Shown one piece after another: positions 55,597-63,039 of a stretch of 64,000 bases of DNA (position 1 is its first letter; each line of letters opens with the position of its first letter). Under the pieces are notes generated by a model. The model did not search any database, was not told where the DNA came from, and worked only from the letters and a program-made list of their open reading frames with translations. This stretch comes from CAVQEK01 sp964596645 (GTDB lineage Bacteria; Bacteroidota; Bacteroidia; Cytophagales; Cyclobacteriaceae), in assembly GCA_964596645.1 (NCBI GenBank), contig CAZQVB010000014.1, positions 48,772-112,771 on the forward strand, read 5' to 3'. Position numbers and translations under genes: made by a program.

Positions 55597-56061
55597 TTAG
55601 AGTAAAGGAGCTTCTTGTGCTGCTATTTTTTCGGCGTTGATCACGCCCAGCGTATAGTGTACACCCACGTGTACCTGTGCTGGCAGTGCGTCGGTGGAAA
55701 ACCAGCCAAAGTCGTTGTAGTCTTTGACCAAGCGCGGGTACTGATCAATGAACGACATGCTTTGCACGGCCACCACCCAGGTTTCGAACTTCATCAAAAA
55801 AGGTATTTTGAATGTGGAGTGCCCTATTTCTTTCGCCGAGCCATCGTTGAGCAGGTCTCGGATATCGATATTGATGATCTGCCGCAAGGCACGCACTGCG
55901 CATGCGTGGTATTGCAGGTTGTCCAGTTGCTTGCTCAGCGCATCGCCGGGCACTCCCCAAAGGCCGGAGAAGAGGCCTTGTTTTTCCTGGCGTTTGGCCA
56001 AAAGAACTTTCAGCTGTTTGTTCTCTTTGTGTATCAACAATATGCCGGCGCCCTGTTTCAT
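55597..56061 (-). CDS. NUDIX-fold protein with degenerate catalytic box
   Basis: 154 residues with the NUDIX shape (GAGILLIHKENKQLKVLLAKRQ ... GLWGVPGDALSKQ), but the box is broken. The position of the REUxEExGU motif reads RALRQIINI (residues 57-65), so the metal-binding glutamates are Ala58, Gln61 and Ile62. It is therefore likely inactive as a pyrophosphohydrolase and may bind nucleotides or act as a regulator. It is convergent with the sulfatase and divergent from the lyxose isomerase operon, which could make it a sugar-responsive regulator, although no DNA-binding domain is present. Confidence 0.8.
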   Translation of the reverse strand: MKQGAGILLIHKENKQLKVLLAKRQEKQGLFSGLWGVPGDALSKQLDNLQYHACAVRALRQIINIDIRDLLNDGSAKEIGHSTFKIPFLMKFETWVVAVQSMSFIDQYPRLVKDYNDFGWFSTDALPAQVHVGVHYTLGVINAEKIAAQEAPLL

Positions 56062-56130
56062 TGATTTAATGCTTAAAATTGTATGCCATCAATATTTAAA
56101 CAAATCTAAGCTATACCCCCGACAAAGAAT

Positions 56131-56805
56131 ATGAAGCGAAGTGAAGTAAATGCGATTTTGAAAGAAGGAAAGGAATTTATGACTAGTTGTCATTTTTTTT
56201 TGCCGCCCTGGGCAAAGTGGTTTGCCGATGATTGGCGGCGCAGCAAAGTTGACTACAGCGAAGTGACCGACAACCTGCTGGGTTGGGACGTGACAGACTT
56301 CGGCTCCGGTGATTTTTATAAGCGCGGGCTTTTACTATTCACACTCAGAAATGGCAAGCTGGGCGTAGACCACAAGCCCTATGCGGAAAAGATAATGGTG
56401 GTGGAAGAAAATCAGGAGACACCCCTTCATTTTCATTGGCACAAAATGGAGGACATCATCAACCGCGGTGGGGGTAATCTGGTGCTGGAGCTCTACAATG
56501 CCACCTCAGAAGAGTCACTGGCCGATACCGAGGTTGTTTTTAAAACAGACGGCGTAGAAAAGCGCATTGCGGCAGGCGGCACGGTGGTGCTTCGGCCTGG
56601 CGAGAGCATATGCCTGCAGCCGTACGTGTACCACCGCTTTTATGGCGAGCCGGGCAAAGGCAAGGTGCTGGTGGGCGAAGTGAGCGCTGTAAATGACGAT
56701 GCGAACGACAATCGATTTCATGCGCCCGTGGGCCGTTTTCCGGAAATTGAAGAAGATGTGCCGCCCATGCATTTGTTGGTGTCCGACTATCAAAAATTCC
56801 TTTAG
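56131..56805 (+). CDS. D-lyxose/D-mannose isomerase-like cupin protein
   Basis: Cupin-fold ketol-isomerase, known members interconvert D-lyxose with D-xylulose and D-mannose with D-fructose. 224 residues, cytoplasmic. Metal ligands appear as His100, His102 and Glu107 in PLHFHWHKMEDIINRGGG and His168 in LQPYVYHRFYG. First gene of a three-gene set; the kinase starts two bases after its stop. Context suggests the product is phosphorylated next. Confidence 0.85.
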   Translation: MKRSEVNAILKEGKEFMTSCHFFLPPWAKWFADDWRRSKVDYSEVTDNLLGWDVTDFGSGDFYKRGLLLFTLRNGKLGVDHKPYAEKIMVVEENQETPLHFHWHKMEDIINRGGGNLVLELYNATSEESLADTEVVFKTDGVEKRIAAGGTVVLRPGESICLQPYVYHRFYGEPGKGKVLVGEVSAVNDDANDNRFHAPVGRFPEIEEDVPPMHLLVSDYQKFL

Positions 56806-56807
56806 CC

Positions 56808-58019
56808 ATGTCGCAGCATTTTGTGATCAACGGCGCCGGATGTGCACTGGTAGACCATCTGTATAAGCCCGTTTCTTTTCACTCACCGTCCTTTCAGCCT
56901 TTTTTATCTGCACGCGCTGGCGATGGCGGTTTGTCGCCGGGCAAGCTTGTTTTTACTGAGGAACTGGAAAAATACTTGAATACTCCGTACAGCAAAGCAA
57001 GAGAAGGACTGATCGATGCGCAGATCACGGCTACGCAAAATATTGGCGGACCATCGATCGTGTCGCTCATCCATGCCGCCCAAATGTTGGCGCACTTGCC
57101 GGTGGCTGTCAATTATTTCGGTTGCCACACCGGCGACCAGGCGGGTACTTATTTCCGGCAACAAGTAGCACGTACTCCGGTCGGCCTGTCTGCCGTGAAA
57201 CGCAGCGATCGCTACACCCCCTTCACCGATGTGCTCATAGACCCTGAATATAACCATGGAAATGGTGAGCGGATATTTATCAACAACATCGGGGCTGCCT
57301 GGGATATGCGCTTTGAAGACCTGACCGATGAATTTTATCAGGCGCACATGATCGCTTTGGGTGGCACAGCGCTGGTGCCTCACCTGCACGAGCGGCTGCA
57401 CGATATTCTGCAAAAGGCGAAGCAGACAGGAGCATTTACGGTGGTCAATACTGTCTACGATTTTCTCAATGAGAAAAAGAACCCCGACCAGGCCTGGCCA
57501 CTTGGCGATGCGTCTCAGTCATACGGCCACATCGACCTGCTCATAGCCGACCATGAAGAGGCGTTGCGGCTGAGCGGATTGAGCGATGCCGGCCAGGCAT
57601 TCGAATTTTTTCAATCATCAGGAGTTGGGGCATTTGTCATCACACACGATGCGCAACCGGTCACCTACTGGGCCGGTGGAGGCTCATTCGACCGTGTGTC
57701 CCTCAGCACCTTGCCGGTTTCGGCACGGGTAGGCCGCGAGATCAAAGCCGGCTTGGCTGCCCAGGGCGACACCACCGGCTGCGGCGACAACTTTGCAGGG
57801 GGCATTATTGCTGCTGTCGCTACACAGATGATGGGAGAGGAAAAAGGAAAAATTAATTTGGTTGAAGCGGTCTGCTGCGGTATAGCCGCCGGTGGTTTTG
57901 CCTGTTTCTATCACGGGGGCACCTATTATGAGCGGTCCACCGGTGAAAAAAAGAGGAAGATTGAAGATTACCTGAACGATTACAAACTACAAGAGCAACT
58001 TTTTTTTGACAGAACATGA
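56808..58019 (+). CDS. PfkB-family carbohydrate kinase
   Basis: ATP-dependent sugar kinase, 403 residues, longer than the usual 300-330. The catalytic DTTGCGDNFAGGIIAA near residue 325 carries the catalytic Asp and anion hole. GGPSIVSLIHAAQMLAHLPVAVNYFGCHTGDQAG matches the N-terminal PfkB glycine-rich signature and HIDLLIADHEEALRLSG the middle. Substrate unclear: fructose, lyxulose/xylulose or a related ketose fits the context. It is translationally coupled on both sides (2-base gap before, ATGA overlap after). Confidence 0.88.
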   Translation: MSQHFVINGAGCALVDHLYKPVSFHSPSFQPFLSARAGDGGLSPGKLVFTEELEKYLNTPYSKAREGLIDAQITATQNIGGPSIVSLIHAAQMLAHLPVAVNYFGCHTGDQAGTYFRQQVARTPVGLSAVKRSDRYTPFTDVLIDPEYNHGNGERIFINNIGAAWDMRFEDLTDEFYQAHMIALGGTALVPHLHERLHDILQKAKQTGAFTVVNTVYDFLNEKKNPDQAWPLGDASQSYGHIDLLIADHEEALRLSGLSDAGQAFEFFQSSGVGAFVITHDAQPVTYWAGGGSFDRVSLSTLPVSARVGREIKAGLAAQGDTTGCGDNFAGGIIAAVATQMMGEEKGKINLVEAVCCGIAAGGFACFYHGGTYYERSTGEKKRKIEDYLNDYKLQEQLFFDRT

Positions 58020-59146
58020 GCAACAAAAACATCGTGATTTTCGGAGCAGGAAAAATTGGTCGCTCATTCATCGGACAGGTATTCTCCAAAGCCGGTTTTG
58101 CCGTCACATTTGTTGATGTTTACCAACCACTGGTCGATATGCTGAACGCCCGGCGTGCCTATACCGTGGTGATAAAAGATGACGCTGCCGAGGAGCGATT
58201 GCACATAGGCCCGGTGGCAGCCATCCTTCTGGCCGATACCGACAGGGTGGTGGAGGCCCTAGAAAATACTTCTCTGGTGGCACTGTGCGTGGGGCAGCAG
58301 GGGCTTCAGGCCGTGGTGCCGCTGCTCGCACAGGCCGTACAACAAAAGCATGCGCAGGCTACATCGCCACTGGACGTGATCATAGCAGAAAATATGCGCA
58401 ATGCTGATGTATTTCTGAAGTCGGAAATAGCCAAACACCTGCCTCCGGATTTTCCGCTTGATGCGTGGCTTGGACTGGTGGAGACCAGCATTGGCAAGAT
58501 GGTGCCCCTTATGTCGCAGCAAGATATGGAGGAAGACGCGCTGCAAGTTTTTGCTGAGCCGTACAACAGCTTGATCGTTTCGAGGCCGGGTTTTAAAAAT
58601 CCGATACCCGATGTGCCGGCACTTGCCCCAAAAAACAATATAAAAGCCTGGGTCGACCGCAAGTTGTTCATTCACAACCTTGGCCATGCTGCGGCGGCCT
58701 ACTTCGGTTTTCAGTATGAACCACAAGCCAGGTATATCTACCAAGTGCTGGCCAGACAGGAGGTATACCAGCGCACGCAGCTTGCCATGCAGCAATCTGC
58801 CGATGTGTTGCTGGCCCTTTATCCCGACGAATTTTCAAAGGATCATCTCACCGCACATATCGATGATCTGCTGCAGCGCTTTCAAAATCGTGCCCTCGGC
58901 GACACTGTCTTCCGGGTGGGCTGCGACCTGTATCGCAAGTTGGGGCCCAACGACAGGCTTGTGGCGCCACTCAAAGCGGCACAGAAGCTGGGCTTGCCGC
59001 ATCAGCATATATATGACGCCATCTGCGCCGGCATTCACTTCAAGGCCACCAACGAGCAGGGGCAATATTGGGCAGATGATCTGCGCTTTTTCGAGGAGGC
59101 AGCGCAGGGTGAAGCCCACGTGCTGCAGGCGGTGTGCCATCTGTAG
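58016..59146 (+). CDS. Mannitol-1-phosphate 5-dehydrogenase-family protein
   Basis: NAD-dependent polyol-phosphate dehydrogenase, 376 residues. IVIFGAGKIGRSFIGQVF (residues 6-23) is the nucleotide site typical of MtlD; VIIAENMRNADVFL, VETSIGKMVPLM and FIHNLGHAAAAYFGF are family motifs around the catalytic lysine region. Overlaps the kinase stop by four bases. Without a mannitol phosphotransferase system, its substrate could be mannitol 1-phosphate made internally or another ketose-phosphate/polyol pair. Confidence 0.88.
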   Translation: MSNKNIVIFGAGKIGRSFIGQVFSKAGFAVTFVDVYQPLVDMLNARRAYTVVIKDDAAEERLHIGPVAAILLADTDRVVEALENTSLVALCVGQQGLQAVVPLLAQAVQQKHAQATSPLDVIIAENMRNADVFLKSEIAKHLPPDFPLDAWLGLVETSIGKMVPLMSQQDMEEDALQVFAEPYNSLIVSRPGFKNPIPDVPALAPKNNIKAWVDRKLFIHNLGHAAAAYFGFQYEPQARYIYQVLARQEVYQRTQLAMQQSADVLLALYPDEFSKDHLTAHIDDLLQRFQNRALGDTVFRVGCDLYRKLGPNDRLVAPLKAAQKLGLPHQHIYDAICAGIHFKATNEQGQYWADDLRFFEEAAQGEAHVLQAVCHL

Positions 59147-59254
59147 CCGCAAAGGACACATTCATTATATTTCTTTTTTATCATTAGCAGCGATCCACTA
59201 TCTTTTGGCCTGCCAGGCGCTGACCTGCGTCATCATACACTTATACCTGATATA

Positions 59255-60046
59255 ATGAAAAGAAGAAACTTTTTGAACGGATTGCTTCCACTGGGCGCTT
59301 TGCCGCTTATGAACTTCTCCTCCAAGCCGTCGGCCGGAAAGGCTGATCAGCAACAGATCATTGAATTGATCAAATACCAGTTGCCACTTGGCGCCGGCAA
59401 AAACCGTGTGCGGGATTACTATAAAAATGCCTTAATTCCCGCCCTCAATCGCATCGGGGTCGATAATGTTGGAGTGTTTTCTGTGCGCTATGGCATGAAT
59501 AAACCTACCCTTTACGCATTGCATCCACATGCCGACATGGCGTCTTTTCTCAACTACCAGCACCGGCTCATGGATGACGCCGTATTTGTAGATGCAGCGC
59601 AAGATGTGCTGAAAGCCACCCTTGCCGACCCTGCATACACACACAAGGAAACCATGTTGTACAAGGCATTTAGCGGTATGCCACAGGTGCAGCCACCGGC
59701 ATCGCTGCAGGGCAAAGACAGGATTTTCGAATTCCGCATATACCAGAGCCACAGCTTTGTGGCCGGGCAGAAGAAGATAGACATGTTCAATGAAGGTGGA
59801 GAGATCGCCATTTTCAAAAAGACAGGCCTGGAGCCGGTATTTTTTGGCGAGGCGCTGGCGGGCCCGCTTATGCCCAATCTCACCTATATGCTCGTGTTCG
59901 AAAACATGACCGAGCGCGACAAGCACTGGGATGAATTCAGGAACCACCCCGACTGGAAAAAGCTCAGCGGCGATGAACAATACAAAGACACGGTGTCCAA
60001 TATTTCCGACATCATCTTATCGCCTTTTGAATTTTCGCAGATTTAG
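59255..60046 (+). CDS. NIPSNAP-family protein with twin-arginine-like signal
   Basis: 263 residues. The start MKRRNFLNGLLPLGALPLM resembles a Tat signal (RRxFL), so export of a folded protein is likely. The rest has two ferredoxin-like NIPSNAP repeats: IIELIKYQLPLGAGKNRVRDYYKNALIPALNRIG and IFEFRIYQSHSFVAGQKKIDMFNEGGEIAIFKKTGLEPVFFGEAL. The biochemical role of secreted NIPSNAP proteins is unknown. 108 bases after the dehydrogenase; may or may not share its transcript. Confidence 0.85.
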   Translation: MKRRNFLNGLLPLGALPLMNFSSKPSAGKADQQQIIELIKYQLPLGAGKNRVRDYYKNALIPALNRIGVDNVGVFSVRYGMNKPTLYALHPHADMASFLNYQHRLMDDAVFVDAAQDVLKATLADPAYTHKETMLYKAFSGMPQVQPPASLQGKDRIFEFRIYQSHSFVAGQKKIDMFNEGGEIAIFKKTGLEPVFFGEALAGPLMPNLTYMLVFENMTERDKHWDEFRNHPDWKKLSGDEQYKDTVSNISDIILSPFEFSQI

Positions 60047-60115
60047 TGCGGGCAAGACATATTTCTGTCGGCTGTTTTTAATGTGGCTTTGATAGGGGTC
60101 AGCATGATCAACTGT

Positions 60116-60131
60116 TCAATTGTTCAATTGA
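60116..60131. repeat. Short inverted repeat TCAATTG-TT-CAATTGA
   Basis: Perfect 7-bp arms around two T, between two convergent genes. It has no T-run, so a terminator is unlikely; possibly meaningless. Confidence 0.3.
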
Positions 60132-60214
60132 CGCAACACACCCATCCAGAAGCAGCGACACGATCGCTTTAGCGTCCACACTATTCGCATCATGTGTATT
60201 GTTGTCTTCAGCGC

Positions 60215-61498
60215 TTAGTTCACCACTTCCACCAGGTAGTAGTTTTTCTTGCCGCGCTGTACCAGCAGATACTTGTCTTGAAGCAGTGTGTATGCGGGCA
60301 TTTCTTCCATCGACACTATTTTTTCTTTGTTGATGCTTACCCCGCCGCCCTGTATGGTGCGTCTGGCTTCGCCCTTGGAGGGAAAGATTGCGCCATTGGT
60401 GGTCTCCGACAGCAGGTCCACCACGTTGGGTGTCGTCTGCAATGCCTGGAGCGCTATGGTGATGCGGGGCACGCCTTCGAATACATCGAGCAGGGTAGTC
60501 TCGTCCAGGTTTGCCAATGCTTCTGTGGTCGATTTGCCAAAAAGTATATCGGAGGCCTGCATGGCTTTTTGCAAGTCCTCAGCGGAGTGCACACGCGTGG
60601 TTATATCTTCAGCCAGTGATTTTTGCAGCGTGCGAAGATGTGGCGCCTGGTCGTGCTCCGCGATGAGCGCGTTGATTTCTTCCTGCGGTTTCACGGTGAA
60701 GATGCGAATGTAATTTTTGGCATCATCATCTGAAGCATTGATCCAGTACTGATAGAATTTATACGGCGACGTCTTCCTGGCATCCAGCCACACATTGCCC
60801 GATTCTGTTTTGCCAAACTTAGTGCCGTCTGCCTTGCGGATCAGTGGTGTGGTGACTGCATAGGCCGAGCCGCCGTCGATGCGCCTGATGAGCTCAGTGC
60901 CTGTCACAATGTTGCCCCACTGGTCGGAGCCGCCCATTTGGAGTTTGCAGCTTTTGTTTTTGAACAGGTGATAGTAGTCGTAGCCCTGTATAAGCTGATA
61001 ACTGAACTCAGTAAAAGACAACCCTGTTTCCATGCGATTTTGCACGCTGTCTTTAGACATCATGTAGTTGATCGTGATGTTCTTTCCCACATCGCGAATA
61101 AAGTCGAGGAACAGAAAGTCTTTGAACCAGTCGAAGTTGTTGACCATTTCGGCCGAATTGTCGCCGCAGTCGAAGTCTAGAAATTTTTCCAGTTGACGGC
61201 GTACACAGGCCTGATTGTGCTCGAGCAGCTCTTTGGAAAGCAGGTTGCGCTCGGCAGACTTACCGGACGGGTCGCCCACCATACCGGTGGCGCCGCCCAC
61301 CAGAGCCACCGGCTTGTGGCCTGCGCGCTGGAAGTGCAGCAGCGTCATGATCTGCACCAGGTTGCCAATGTGGAGCGAGTCGGCGGTGGGGTCGAAGCCG
61401 ATGTATCCGGCAGTCATTTCTCTTTCCAGCTGTTCGTCTGTGCCGGGCATAATGTCGTGCACCATCCCGCGCCATCGCAATTCTTCTATAAAGTTCAT
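60215..61498 (-). CDS. tyrS: Tyrosyl-tRNA synthetase
   Basis: Charges tRNA-Tyr. 427 residues, class I fold: FDPTADSLHIGNL (HIGH motif), GGSDQWGNIVTG (substrate loop), KFGKTESGNVWLD (KMSKS motif with the bacterial KFGKS form) and a C-terminal S4 domain (GEARRTIQGGGVSINKEKI). Follows the aminotransferase gene by 124 bases on the same strand. Confidence 0.97.
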   Translation of the reverse strand: MNFIEELRWRGMVHDIMPGTDEQLEREMTAGYIGFDPTADSLHIGNLVQIMTLLHFQRAGHKPVALVGGATGMVGDPSGKSAERNLLSKELLEHNQACVRRQLEKFLDFDCGDNSAEMVNNFDWFKDFLFLDFIRDVGKNITINYMMSKDSVQNRMETGLSFTEFSYQLIQGYDYYHLFKNKSCKLQMGGSDQWGNIVTGTELIRRIDGGSAYAVTTPLIRKADGTKFGKTESGNVWLDARKTSPYKFYQYWINASDDDAKNYIRIFTVKPQEEINALIAEHDQAPHLRTLQKSLAEDITTRVHSAEDLQKAMQASDILFGKSTTEALANLDETTLLDVFEGVPRITIALQALQTTPNVVDLLSETTNGAIFPSKGEARRTIQGGGVSINKEKIVSMEEMPAYTLLQDKYLLVQRGKKNYYLVEVVN

Positions 61499-61622
61499 GT
61501 GGATATCTGTGTTAAAATGATCATGTAGCCTGCCACCCGGTACTGTTGCCAGGTGTGCAGCGGCTTATAGCAAAATAAGCGGCAAATATAGGCAGCGCTA
61601 TTGAAAAGTTGTGCCCATCAAC

Positions 61623-62810
61623 CTACACCGTTTCATCAATGGCCTCCAACAGCAGCGCACATGCTTCTGCTATCTGCCCTTCGGTAATGATCAGCGGGGG
61701 CGCTATGCGCAGGCTGTTGTCGCAGTACAAAAACCAATCGGTGATGAGGCCTTTTGCTACAGCGGCGTGTATAATCTTCAGCAGCAAATCAAACGATTCA
61801 AACTCGACAGCAAGCAGCAGGCCTTTCTGCCTTACCTCCTTGATGGCCGGGTGCACTAAATGCCGCACAAACAGCCTGCCTTTCTCCTCTGCCTGCCCAG
61901 GCAGTCCATCGCGATTCAGCACGGAAATGGTGGCCAGCGCCGCAGCAGTACTGAGCGGATTGCCGCCAAAGGTGCTAATATGGCCCAGCACAGGCTGGTT
62001 TTTCAACACCTGCATGATCTCACGCCGCGCCATGAAAGCGCCCAGTGGCAAGCCGCCACCCAGGGCTTTGGCACTCACCAGTATATCGGGCAGCACACCC
62101 ATAGCCTCATACGCCCAGAAAGATCCGGTACGGCCAAGTCCGGTCTGGATCTCGTCAAACACCAGCAGGGTTCCTGTTTGCTGGCAGCGTTCTTTCAGTT
62201 GTTGGAAATAGGCCGGTGGTGCAGTGCGTACGCCGGCCTCGCCCTGCACAGGCTCTATAAACACGGCTGCTGTACGGCTGCTGATGTTTTCCAGATCAGC
62301 AAGATGGCCAAATTGTATGTGCCTGACATCGGGCATGAGCGGCCTGAAGGGCATTTTCCAAGCCTCATTGCTGCCAAGGGCCAACGCTCCGGTAGTGGCG
62401 CCATGATAGGCCCGGGCGCAGGATATGATTTCCGTTTTCCCCGTGTACCGGCGTGCCAGTTTCATCGCCCCTTCGATGGCCTCGCTGCCGGAGTTTACAA
62501 AAAATACAGAATCCAGCGCATGCCCTGTGGATTGGGACAATACTTGTGCGAGTGCTACCTGTGGTGATTGTACAAACTCTCCATATACCATTGTGTGCAA
62601 GTACTTGCCGGCCTGCGATGTGATGGCCGCTACCACCTCCGGATGGCCATGGCCCAGCGTACTTACAGAAATGCCGCTGATGAGGTCGATGTAGCGCTTG
62701 CCCTCCGGACTGTACAAATAGATGTTTTCTGCCCGCTCTACCTCTACCAGCATCGGGAAGTCGCTGGTCTGCGCCATATGTTTAAGAAAGAGCTGTCGGT
62801 TAGTAGCCAT
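61623..62810 (-). CDS. Class III aminotransferase (acetylornithine/ornithine-like)
   Basis: Pyridoxal-phosphate enzyme, 395 residues. GSEAIEGAMKLARRYTGKTEIISCARAYHGATTGAL, the DEIQTGLGRTGSFWAYE block, and the cofactor lysine in ILVSAKALGGGLPLGAF are diagnostic of class III. The substrate cannot be fixed from sequence: acetylornithine, ornithine or a 4-aminobutyrate-type amino group is possible. No arginine-synthesis genes are adjacent. Its upstream region is shared with the HYR-domain gene and holds palindromes. Confidence 0.92.
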   Translation of the reverse strand: MATNRQLFLKHMAQTSDFPMLVEVERAENIYLYSPEGKRYIDLISGISVSTLGHGHPEVVAAITSQAGKYLHTMVYGEFVQSPQVALAQVLSQSTGHALDSVFFVNSGSEAIEGAMKLARRYTGKTEIISCARAYHGATTGALALGSNEAWKMPFRPLMPDVRHIQFGHLADLENISSRTAAVFIEPVQGEAGVRTAPPAYFQQLKERCQQTGTLLVFDEIQTGLGRTGSFWAYEAMGVLPDILVSAKALGGGLPLGAFMARREIMQVLKNQPVLGHISTFGGNPLSTAAALATISVLNRDGLPGQAEEKGRLFVRHLVHPAIKEVRQKGLLLAVEFESFDLLLKIIHAAVAKGLITDWFLYCDNSLRIAPPLIITEGQIAEACALLLEAIDETV

Positions 62811-62932
62811 GATGTCGTTGATGGTCGCAACAAAAGTAGGGAATCACCCGGTTTGTCGCTTCTATTTCCGGTACATCATCCTGCTTCATTCCAGGTTGCA
62901 CGTGAGGGCATAAAGGCATTAATTTTAATTTT

Positions 62933-63009
62933 GAATGTACATTCGTTGCCGAATAGAGCGGTTGGAGCGGTCACTACACTTGCTTGATTGGAATATACAT
63001 ATTCGGCAA
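62933..63009. promoter_or_regulatory. Palindrome cluster in a divergent promoter region
   Basis: A perfect palindrome GAATGTACATTC lies at 62933-62944 and a near-copy GAATAT-AC-ATATTC at 62991-63004, centres 59 bases apart. A 10-bp inverted repeat TTGCCGAATA/TATTCGGCAA (62946-62955, 63000-63009) frames the interval. The position between divergent genes (starts 62810 and 63040) suits a regulator that loops DNA or controls both promoters. Activity is inferred. Confidence 0.5.
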
Positions 63010-63039
63010 GCAGACGATCTTGAACTTTTAAATGTGTGC

